From positions 1 through 12,324 of the forward strand of contig JAFDTP010000055.1 of assembly GCA_019594195.1 (NCBI GenBank): 12,324 bases of DNA. Direction: 5' to 3'. The notes under the pieces were generated by a model, which was given only the letters and a program-made list of their open reading frames with translations, had not been told where the DNA came from and made no database searches. This stretch comes from Thermoplasmata archaeon. Its GTDB lineage: Archaea > Thermoplasmatota > Thermoplasmata > Halarchaeoplasmatales > Halarchaeoplasmataceae. Below are positions 6,827-12,020 of the stretch, in pieces. The first letter of the stretch is position 1. Every line of letters starts with the position of its first letter. The translations under genes were made by a program, and so were the position numbers.

Positions 6827-8398
6827 ATGGCAGAAAAGGAAAAAAGTCGGCTCTACAAACTGAAACCAATTATAGACCGTATGCCCGCGGTAAAGCAACC
6901 CGAAGGCCACGTTCATTTCCGTCGTAAGATGGTCTGGCTGATACTGATCCTGGTCCTTTATTTTGTGATGACCAATGTTATGATCTATGGTCTTAGCCAG
7001 GAAGCTTCTCTCGATCTTTTCGAGCAGTTCAGAGCTATATTTGCGGGTGAGATGGGATCTATAGTACATCTAGGTATAATGCCGATTGTTAATGCTTCTA
7101 TTATCATGCAGCTTTTCCAGGGAGCAGAGATCGTAGATCTTGATATGAAAGATCCCGAGGATAAGGCTGTTTTCCAGAATACCCAGAAGTTCCTGGTGAT
7201 CATAATGTTGTTGATCCAGGCAATTCCACAGGTCTATGGTTATCTAGTACCCTCTGATGCTTTCGTTTCGATGTTAGGAGGATACTTCGCCGGTAATGGA
7301 TTACTCGTTGCCCGGATATTGATAATCCTTCAGCTTTTCATAGGAGGATATTTCATTTTCCTGATGGACGAGGTAATCTCAAAATGGGGTATCGGAAGCG
7401 GTATAAGTCTTTTCATCGTAGCCGGTGTAGCCCAGGGACTTTTCACGGGTCTTTTCAATTGGGAGAGCGCTCCCCAGATGGCAGGAGATGTCCCGGCAGG
7501 TACGATACCAAGGACGATCTATACACTGCGTAACTACTCTTCTGCAGAACTGATGCAGGGTGAACTAGAAGGTCTGATTGTAGGACCGCCAAATCCTGTG
7601 ATGGGATTGATTTTCACCATACTGATACTCCTTATCGTTGCATATATACAGGGAAGCAGGATAGAACTGCCTTTAGCTCACGGCAGAGCAAGAGGAGCTA
7701 GAGGAAGATATCCGATCAAGCTGATCTACGCTTCTGTTATACCCATAATTTTAGCCCACGCGCTTTTAGCCAACATAAATCTGTTCTCTATGCTGTTCTA
7801 CACAAATCCGACCTTCCAGAACTTCCCGCTGTTAGGAGGGCAGGACTGGCTCGGCGTTTTCCAAGAAGGCTCTACGGAGCCTATAAGTGGTGCCGTATGG
7901 TATCTTAACGCTCCAGAAGGAATACAGGGATGGCTATTACCGCTCATATCCGAGAGATATGAAGGGGCTCTTTCTCCAGAGGGAGTAGAGTGGTCCCATT
8001 CCAAACTAGCTATCATAGCTAGAGTGATAGGGCATATGCTGTTCATGGCGATTACCTGTGTTCTGTTCGCTAAATTCTGGGTCGAAACAACGAATATGGA
8101 CGCTGAATCCGTGGCAGATCAGATACAGGACAGCGGTATGCAGATCCCAGGATTTAGGAGAGATCCAAGGGTTCTGAGAAGAGTTCTTAAAAGATATATC
8201 CCTACCGTAACGATATTCAGTGGTCTATTCATAGGCATAGTAGGTGCCGGATCAGACTTACTAGGATCTGTAGGTGGAGCGACTGGAATAAGTCTCTTCC
8301 TAGCAGTTTCGATCCTAACAGAACTTTACGAGCAGATAGGTAAAGAACAGATGATGGAGATGCACCCGATGCTTAGAGATTTCTTCGGGAACCAGTAA
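6827..8398 (+). CDS. secY: Protein translocase subunit SecY
   Basis: A 523-residue SecY, the pore of the Sec61/SecYEG channel. The cytosolic N-terminal 'IIDRMPAVKQPEGHVHFRRK' leads into the first membrane segment (about residues 35-56). Family motifs include 'LGIMPIVNASIIMQLFQGAE', 'KWGIGSGISLFIVAGVAQG', 'RYPIKLIYASVIPIILAHAL', and a C-terminal 'GIVGAGSDLLGSVGGATGIS'. About ten hydrophobic segments are visible. A loop of roughly 80 residues (about 315-390) between late membrane segments makes it longer than the 430-490 aa usual for many archaeal SecY. ATG 6827 is preferred over GTG 6818 because AGTGATC at 6817-6823 then acts as a close ribosome binding site, like GGTGATC before L32e and L19e. 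Confidence 0.96.
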   Translation: MAEKEKSRLYKLKPIIDRMPAVKQPEGHVHFRRKMVWLILILVLYFVMTNVMIYGLSQEASLDLFEQFRAIFAGEMGSIVHLGIMPIVNASIIMQLFQGAEIVDLDMKDPEDKAVFQNTQKFLVIIMLLIQAIPQVYGYLVPSDAFVSMLGGYFAGNGLLVARILIILQLFIGGYFIFLMDEVISKWGIGSGISLFIVAGVAQGLFTGLFNWESAPQMAGDVPAGTIPRTIYTLRNYSSAELMQGELEGLIVGPPNPVMGLIFTILILLIVAYIQGSRIELPLAHGRARGARGRYPIKLIYASVIPIILAHALLANINLFSMLFYTNPTFQNFPLLGGQDWLGVFQEGSTEPISGAVWYLNAPEGIQGWLLPLISERYEGALSPEGVEWSHSKLAIIARVIGHMLFMAITCVLFAKFWVETTNMDAESVADQIQDSGMQIPGFRRDPRVLRRVLKRYIPTVTIFSGLFIGIVGAGSDLLGSVGGATGISLFLAVSILTELYEQIGKEQMMEMHPMLRDFFGNQ

Positions 8399-8443
8399 AG
8401 ATGAAAGTGCAAGAGGTGTTGTATTATCACCGAAGATGAAGAG

Positions 8444-9328
8444 TTGTTGAGAAAGTTAGACGAAAGGTTGGCCGAAGGAGATATCTCTGAGGATCTCTAC
8501 AACCAGATAGTTTCTCGATACAAAAATGAAGAGGACGACGTTTCTGAAGAGGAGTTAGAGCAGATCGTAGAAGAGAAAAGTGAAGAGGAGATCGCTGAGG
8601 AAGAAACTACTGAAGATGAACTCAAAGAGGAAGAGTTATCAACGAAAGATGAGGAAAAAGAAGAATCCGAAGACTCTTCACCCACAAAACCCATTTTCAG
8701 TCTGAAAAGGTTCATCTACATATTTTTCGGTCTGTCCGCACTGATGATAATGATCCAACCCGATCTGAGAAATGATCTGGGAGAAGCGCTGGGTACTATT
8801 CTTTATCCAGTGATAGGTTTTGGAGGAGATTTTCCCATAATAACCTTGATGCTCGCCGGATCCATCATGATAACCTTTTCTACGGTTATCAGAGACCAAT
8901 TGATGGATTGGGTCGAGATGGCCGAAAGCCAGAAGATAAGCAGTAAGTTTAGGAAGGAACTGATGGAAGCTAAAAGGGCAAACAAGCAGAGCAAAGTTAA
9001 AAAGCTCGAGAAGAGACAGGAAGAGATGAACCAGATGTCTATGCAGAGCTTCAAACCACAGCTAAAGGCCATGGCGGTCACCATGTTCTTCATATTGATC
9101 ATCTTTGGCTGGCTCTGGCAGTTTGTAGGAGGGCTTCCGGATCAAACCTTTTCGGTACCATGGGCCTTGAACGCTAATTTCACAGAGCCTTTAGTCGGCT
9201 GGTGTATATTTCCCTTCCCTCAGTGGATAGGAGTATATATGCTGGTCTCACTACCATTGACGCAGGTGCTCATGGTTGTATTAAAGATGCATGACTTCAA
9301 AAAACGTCTGAAGGAGGAAGAACCTTAA
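8444..9328 (+). CDS. DUF106 membrane protein (archaeal YidC/EMC3/TMCO1-like insertase) with acidic N-terminal extension
   Basis: A 294-residue protein placed after secY, where archaea usually keep the DUF106 member of the Oxa1/YidC/Get1/EMC3 superfamily, thought to help insert membrane proteins. Layout: a 30-residue helical start ('KLDERLAEGDISEDLYNQIV') like SHOCT-type motifs; a very acidic, low-complexity stretch (about 30-80); a membrane helix (about 88-105); a hydrophobic pair around 115-150; a charged coiled coil ('SSKFRKELMEAKRANKQSKV', about 155-200); and two more membrane helices (about 207-226, 252-276). The long cytosolic coiled coil between membrane segments is the family hallmark. 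The start is unsettled: TTG 8444 is the first usual start codon in frame, yet GAGGTG lies at 8413-8418, 25 nt upstream; in-frame ATT 8423 or ATC 8426 would fit that spacing better. Confidence 0.82.
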   Translation: MLRKLDERLAEGDISEDLYNQIVSRYKNEEDDVSEEELEQIVEEKSEEEIAEEETTEDELKEEELSTKDEEKEESEDSSPTKPIFSLKRFIYIFFGLSALMIMIQPDLRNDLGEALGTILYPVIGFGGDFPIITLMLAGSIMITFSTVIRDQLMDWVEMAESQKISSKFRKELMEAKRANKQSKVKKLEKRQEEMNQMSMQSFKPQLKAMAVTMFFILIIFGWLWQFVGGLPDQTFSVPWALNANFTEPLVGWCIFPFPQWIGVYMLVSLPLTQVLMVVLKMHDFKKRLKEEEP

Positions 9329-9351
9329 GCTCTAACAACCATTTTGATAAG

Positions 9352-9912
9352 ATAATCATCAGCATAAGTGGTCTTCCGGGCAGTGGTACAACCACCGCGT
9401 CCGATCTTTTATCCGAAAAAACAGGGATGGACATAGTATCGTCTGGAGAAGTATTCAGAGGGATGGCTAAGAAAAAGAACATGAATCTACAAGAGTTCAG
9501 TGAATTGGCTGAGGAGAGTGAAGAAGTCGATAGAAAGCTTGATGAAAGGATGATAGAAAAAGCTCAGCCAGGAAAAATACTGGAAGGCAGGCTTACCGGA
9601 CATCTCCTTGATCGATCCGATAAAAAAGGTTTTAAAGTTTGGTTGAAGGCTCCTTTAGAGATCAGGGTTAAAAGGATCATGAAACGTGAAGGCTCTGAAA
9701 AAGAGGTAAAGGAGATAAAGGAAAGGGTCAAAAAGCGTCAGGAAAGCGAGAGAAAGAGATACAAAGAATACTACGATATCGACCTTTTAGATACTTCTAT
9801 ATACGACTTGATCGTAGATTCAAAAAAGTACAAACCTGAAGAGATCGTAGAAAATATTATAGAACGTGTTATAGATGAAGTTGGTGAAGCAGAAGATAAA
9901 CACCATGTCTAG
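9352..9912 (+). CDS. cmk: Cytidylate kinase, archaeal type, without a standard start codon
   Basis: Phosphorylates CMP/dCMP with ATP. Read from ATA 9352, the 186-residue product begins with a beta strand and P-loop ('IIISISGLPGSGTTTASDLL'), followed by 'MDIVSSGEVFRGMAKKKNMN', the NMP-site 'EGRLTGHLL' near residue 84, an Arg-rich lid ('RVKRIMKREGSEKEVKEIKE') and a C-terminal 'YYDIDLLDTSIYDLIVDSKK', all as in archaeal Cmk. The Walker lysine is threonine here (GSGTTT). No in-frame ATG, GTG or TTG exists between TGA 9292-9294 and ATG 9427, and 9427 lies inside the protein after the P-loop. ATA 9352 is my inferred start because the length then matches the family; TTA 9325, 7 nt after GGAGG, is another possibility. 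The end overlaps cbf5. Confidence 0.85.
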   Translation: MIISISGLPGSGTTTASDLLSEKTGMDIVSSGEVFRGMAKKKNMNLQEFSELAEESEEVDRKLDERMIEKAQPGKILEGRLTGHLLDRSDKKGFKVWLKAPLEIRVKRIMKREGSEKEVKEIKERVKKRQESERKRYKEYYDIDLLDTSIYDLIVDSKKYKPEEIVENIIERVIDEVGEAEDKHHV

Positions 9913-10819
9913 ATGGGGACAGCGGCCTGAAGATAGGTCAGTCGAAGAACTGATCCCTCGATCGATGGTGGTTTTAGATAAGCCCCAGGGACCTACGAGT
10001 CATCAAGTTTCAGCATGGGTTAGAGATTTAACAGATGAAAAAACCGGTCACAGCGGCACACTCGATCCGAACGCTACGGGTCTTCTTCCCATGGGTATAG
10101 GAAGATCAGTCAGATTGATGGATCTACTACACGACAGTCCTAAAGAATACATAGCAGCGATGAGATTTTATGGAGATATAGAACTTGGAAAATTAGATGA
10201 TATCTTAAAGGAATTCGAGGGAGTGATATATCAGACCCCACCAGTACGTGCAGGAGTAAAGAGAGAAAGAAGAGAGCGTACTATCCATGAAATAAAAAGA
10301 TTAGATCATAAGGATAGTGAATTACTTCTAAAGGTGCGATGTGAGTCGGGGACGTATATAAGAACGCTTTGTAAAGACATAGGAAAAACTATGGGTACTG
10401 GTGGACATATGATGCAGCTTAGGAGGACTCTAGCCGGTGGTTTCTCTGAAAAAGATATGATAACTCTTCACGATCTCAGAGATGGTTTTGAATATTACTG
10501 GGAAGGAAAAAATGATAGTCTTAAACGAGTACTCCTTCCGTACGAACGCGCGCTTGATATTTTTCCTAAGATAAGAGTGAAAGATACCGCGGCTGGTGCA
10601 GTACTGAACGGGGCTGATCTAGCTGCTCCCGGGATTTCGGAGATGGAAAAATTTTCAAAAGGTGATATGGTGGCATTGATATCAGCTAAAGATGAAGGTA
10701 TCGCCGTGGGAAAAGCTCTATATGCTGCAGAAGAGGTCGTGGAGATGAAGAAAGGTATAGTATTTGAGAGTAAAAGGGTTTTCTCACCTTCTGGAGATTA
10801 TCCTAAGAAATGGAAATAA
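9905..10819 (+). CDS. cbf5: Cbf5/TruB-type tRNA/rRNA pseudouridine synthase
   Basis: A 304-residue catalytic subunit of archaeal H/ACA guide RNPs; it also makes Psi55 in tRNA. The N-terminal 'WGQRPEDRSVEEL' and 'LDKPQGPTSHQVSAWVRD' are Cbf5 hallmarks. The catalytic loop 'GHSGTLDPNATGLLP' contains the presumed catalytic Asp54. It continues with 'YQTPPVRAGVKRERRERTIH', 'CESGTYIRTLCKDIG', 'GGHMMQLRRTLAGGFSE', and a C-terminal PUA domain (about residues 222-300, with 'GAVLNGADLAAPGI' and 'GDMVALISAKDEGIAVGKAL'). ATG 9905 matches the family start and overlaps the cmk stop by 8 bp; ATG 9875 would add ten residues. GGTGAAG at 9883-9889 is a rather distant ribosome binding site. In many archaea L34e and L14e lie just before this gene; they are absent here. 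Confidence 0.95.
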   Translation: MSRWGQRPEDRSVEELIPRSMVVLDKPQGPTSHQVSAWVRDLTDEKTGHSGTLDPNATGLLPMGIGRSVRLMDLLHDSPKEYIAAMRFYGDIELGKLDDILKEFEGVIYQTPPVRAGVKRERRERTIHEIKRLDHKDSELLLKVRCESGTYIRTLCKDIGKTMGTGGHMMQLRRTLAGGFSEKDMITLHDLRDGFEYYWEGKNDSLKRVLLPYERALDIFPKIRVKDTAAGAVLNGADLAAPGISEMEKFSKGDMVALISAKDEGIAVGKALYAAEEVVEMKKGIVFESKRVFSPSGDYPKKWK

Positions 10820-10820
10820 A

Positions 10821-10828
10821 TTATATAT
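10821..10828 (+). promoter_or_regulatory. TATA box for the structured element / tRNA-Ser transcript
   Basis: TTATATAT directly after the cbf5 stop is a good archaeal TATA box. Its centre is about 33 bp before the copied tRNA 5' end at 10858 but about 113 bp before the true tRNA-Ser, so the start of transcription expected near 10850 would place the structured element in the tRNA leader. No comparable A/T box is seen just upstream of 10938. Confidence 0.6.
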
Positions 10829-10855
10829 CAGTTGTCTTTAGATTATTCTAACAGT

Positions 10856-10930
10856 ATGCCGAGATAGCCTTGCGCGGAATCGTAGATTCCACTCATTCTT
10901 CGGTATCTCGAAGAATAGCCTGGCGCTCTC
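10856..10930 (+). ncRNA. Structured element: partial tRNA-Ser 5' copy with hairpins (tRNA relic or small RNA)
   Basis: The first 15 bases (10856-10870) are identical to 10936-10950, i.e. the first 13 nt of tRNA-Ser plus two flanking bases. The rest does not form a tRNA. It contains two perfect hairpins: GGAATC/GATTCC with loop GTA (10876-10890) and ATTCTTCG/CGAAGAAT with a 6-nt loop (10895-10916). GCGC 10872-10875 can pair with GCGC 10923-10926, and GAGA 10861-10864 with TCTC 10927-10930, closing a three-way junction with a 7-nt bulge. It could be a decayed tandem copy of the tRNA, a structured tRNA leader, or a small RNA of its own. Placing it right after cbf5 is suggestive of an H/ACA guide, but I do not see a convincing pseudouridylation pocket or kink-turn. 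Confidence 0.4.
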
Positions 10931-10937
10931 AAAACAT

Positions 10938-11022
10938 GCCGAGATAGCCTAGCCTGGTACGGCGCGAGATTGGAGATCTCGTGGTGCCTTGCACCACAGG
11001 GGTTCGAATCCCCTTCTCGGCG
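10938..11022 (+). tRNA. tRNA-Ser (anticodon GGA)
   Basis: All arms are found. Acceptor GCCGAGA/TCTCGGC; TA at 8-9; D arm GCC...GGC; anticodon stem CGAGA/TCTCG with loop TTGGAGA, giving anticodon GGA (serine UCC/UCU). The long variable arm is TGGTGC/GCACCA with loop CTT, the class II form expected for serine. T arm AGGGG-TTCGAAT-CCCCT. Discriminator base is G, right for serine. CCA is not encoded. No intron. Followed at once by CTTTTACTTTT, a likely oligo-T terminator. Confidence 0.95.
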
Positions 11023-11035
11023 CTTTTACTTTTCA
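11006..11035 (+). repeat. 30-bp direct repeat, copy 1 (3' end of tRNA-Ser plus terminator)
   Basis: Thirty bases starting GAATCCCCTTCTCGGCGC recur identically at 11111-11140. The copy covers the T-loop end, the T and acceptor 3' strands and the oligo-T tail of tRNA-Ser. An exact repeat of a tRNA 3' end is how integrase attachment sites look, but only 75 bp lie between the copies and no integrase is present. Confidence 0.9.
11024..11034 (+). terminator. Oligo-T terminator after tRNA-Ser
   Basis: TTTTACTTTTC directly follows the tRNA 3' end (11022). Archaeal RNA polymerase terminates at such T runs without needing a hairpin. The same T-rich string is carried in the repeated copy at 11129-11139. 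Confidence 0.55.
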
Positions 11036-11110
11036 GAGAAGGGATGAGAACTCTTGGGTTCGCGAACTAATCAGTGATTAGTGAGCTGTTAGAAGCTACG
11101 CTTCTGACTA

Positions 11111-11140
11111 GAATCCCCTTCTCGGCGCTTTTACTTTTCA
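11111..11140 (+). repeat. 30-bp direct repeat, copy 2 (orphan tRNA-Ser 3' end)
   Basis: Identical to 11006-11035. Upstream of it there is no tRNA 5' half. Instead, GAGAAGGGAT at 11036-11045 can pair with ATCCCCTTCTC at 11113-11123 (one bulged C), enclosing three inverted repeats: GTTCGCGAAC (11058-11067), CTAATCA-G-TGATTAG (11067-11081) and GTTAGAAGC-TAC-GCTTCTGAC (11088-11108, one G-T pair). It looks like either a decayed tRNA copy or a scar. Confidence 0.85.
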
Positions 11141-11146
11141 AAAATA
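11140..11146 (-). terminator. Oligo-T terminator of the SDR gene
   Basis: On the minus strand a T5 run (ATTTTTG) begins a few bases after the SDR stop codon (11151-11153), fitting an archaeal oligo-T terminator. The gene converges on the tRNA-Ser unit. Confidence 0.45.
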
Positions 11147-11150
11147 CTGA

Positions 11151-11903
11151 TCAATGGATAGTCAAACCACCATTCACTCCTATGATTTCCCCATTGACAT
11201 ACTCTCCCTCTTCTGAGGCCAAAAACAATGCCGCGTTCGCGATATCTTCCGGTTTTCCTAATCGTTTGAGTGGAATAACCTCAACTCTCTTCTTCTTATC
11301 TTCTTCAGAGTAGCGGTCTGCGATCATATCGGTTTCTATAGTCCCAGGAGCTATTCCATTTACCGTTATGCCCAGGGGACCCAATTCAAGAGCAAGTGCT
11401 CTAGTCAGTCCGATGATAGCATTTTTGCTAACAACATAAGAAGTAGCTTGATCTGAGCCTCTGAATGCCCAGTGTGAAGACACGTTTATCATCCTGGCCA
11501 ACTCCGAATTTTTCAGATATTTTAATGAATACTTCGAAAGCATGAAAGGACCTCTTACGTTCACTCCCATCGTCTCGTCGAAAGTTTCGATCCTAGATTC
11601 TTCTAAGTTCTTCAATTTTAAGATCCCAGCGTTATTCACTAGGATATCTAGTCCACCAAACTTTTCGACAAACTCTTCGATCATTCTTTTACAATCATCC
11701 CTCTTACTAACGTCCGCCTGTAATAATAGACCTTCAGAATACTTTTCAACAAGTTCTAAAACACCTCTAGCTTTCTCTTCACTGGAGTGATAATTTATAC
11801 CTACTTCCGCTCCTTCCTCAGCGAATTTTTTCGCTATAGCTCTGCCGATGCCTCGAGAAGATCCTGTAATGAGAGCTCTTTTCCCTCTCAACCTATTAGT
11901 CAT
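11151..11903 (-). CDS. Short-chain dehydrogenase/reductase (FabG-like, NAD(P)-dependent)
   Basis: A 250-residue classical SDR. The Rossmann dinucleotide motif is T13-G-S-S-R-G-I-G20, then 'QADVSK' with Asp64, N90-N-A-G93, Asn115, Ser143 and the catalytic Y156-x3-K160. The C-terminal part has 'GITVNGIAPGTIETDM' and ends 'GEIIGVNGGLTIH', the common end of FabG and glucose/ribitol dehydrogenase-type enzymes. The sequence after strand 2 ('INYHSSEEKA') resembles FabG, which often prefers NADPH, but the substrate cannot be told: a 3-ketoacyl reductase, a sugar or an alcohol dehydrogenase all fit. The gene stands alone between two tRNA regions, opposite to the ribosomal operon, with no partner genes. 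All catalytic residues are present. Confidence 0.92.
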   Translation of the reverse strand: MTNRLRGKRALITGSSRGIGRAIAKKFAEEGAEVGINYHSSEEKARGVLELVEKYSEGLLLQADVSKRDDCKRMIEEFVEKFGGLDILVNNAGILKLKNLEESRIETFDETMGVNVRGPFMLSKYSLKYLKNSELARMINVSSHWAFRGSDQATSYVVSKNAIIGLTRALALELGPLGITVNGIAPGTIETDMIADRYSEEDKKKRVEVIPLKRLGKPEDIANAALFLASEEGEYVNGEIIGVNGGLTIH

Positions 11904-11919
11904 GAGAATATATTAGGTG

Positions 11920-11927
11920 TATATTTT
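11920..11927 (-). promoter_or_regulatory. Candidate TATA box of the SDR gene
   Basis: On the minus strand AAAATATA lies 17-24 nt before the ATG, preceded by a purine-rich AAAAAGATTAG. Transcription would start at or very near the ATG, giving a nearly leaderless mRNA, which agrees with the absence of a Shine-Dalgarno sequence there. A second A/T stretch, TTATAA at 11955-11960, is an alternative. Confidence 0.35.
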
Positions 11928-11970
11928 ACTAATCTTTTTGGGATAAGGTCGATAGTTATAAGGAAAGTGC

Positions 11971-11988
11971 GAGGGACTTACGTCCCTC
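11971..11988. repeat. Perfect inverted repeat, hairpin 1
   Basis: GAGGGAC-TTAC-GTCCCTC: seven base pairs with a 4-nt loop, no mismatch. It lies in the gap between the SDR gene and tRNA-Leu, downstream of the 3' end of tRNA-Leu, and begins inside a second copy of TGCGAGGGA (11968-11976), the acceptor-end sequence of the tRNA seen from this strand. Confidence 0.85.
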
Positions 11989-11996
11989 TTTACTTC

Positions 11997-12014
11997 GGAA
12001 GGCTGTCGCCTTCC
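11997..12014. repeat. Perfect inverted repeat, hairpin 2
   Basis: GGAAGGC-TGTC-GCCTTCC: seven base pairs with a 4-nt loop, eight bases after hairpin 1 and six before the tRNA-Leu end. Same design as hairpin 1 but a different sequence. No T run follows on either strand, so a simple terminator is not an obvious explanation. Confidence 0.85.
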
Positions 12015-12020
12015 TGCGTA

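Noticed and set aside
8401..8439. 12-codon upstream ORF after secY (ATG 8401 to TGA 8437-8439)
   Set aside because: It would span the ribosome binding site of the DUF106 gene like a leader peptide, but it lacks its own ribosome binding site and the codon content shows nothing regulatory.
8497..8715. Serine-rich antisense frame opposite the DUF106 acidic tail
   Set aside because: It is the mirror of Glu codons (GAA/GAG read as TTC/CTC and TCT/TCC), a known artefact of acidic low-complexity regions.
10856..10930. H/ACA guide RNA next to cbf5
   Set aside because: Two hairpins and an ACA-like AAAACA at 10931-10936 are tempting, but there is no clear internal-loop guide pocket or kink-turn, and the start is plainly a tRNA-Ser copy. 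Kept only as an unassigned structured element.
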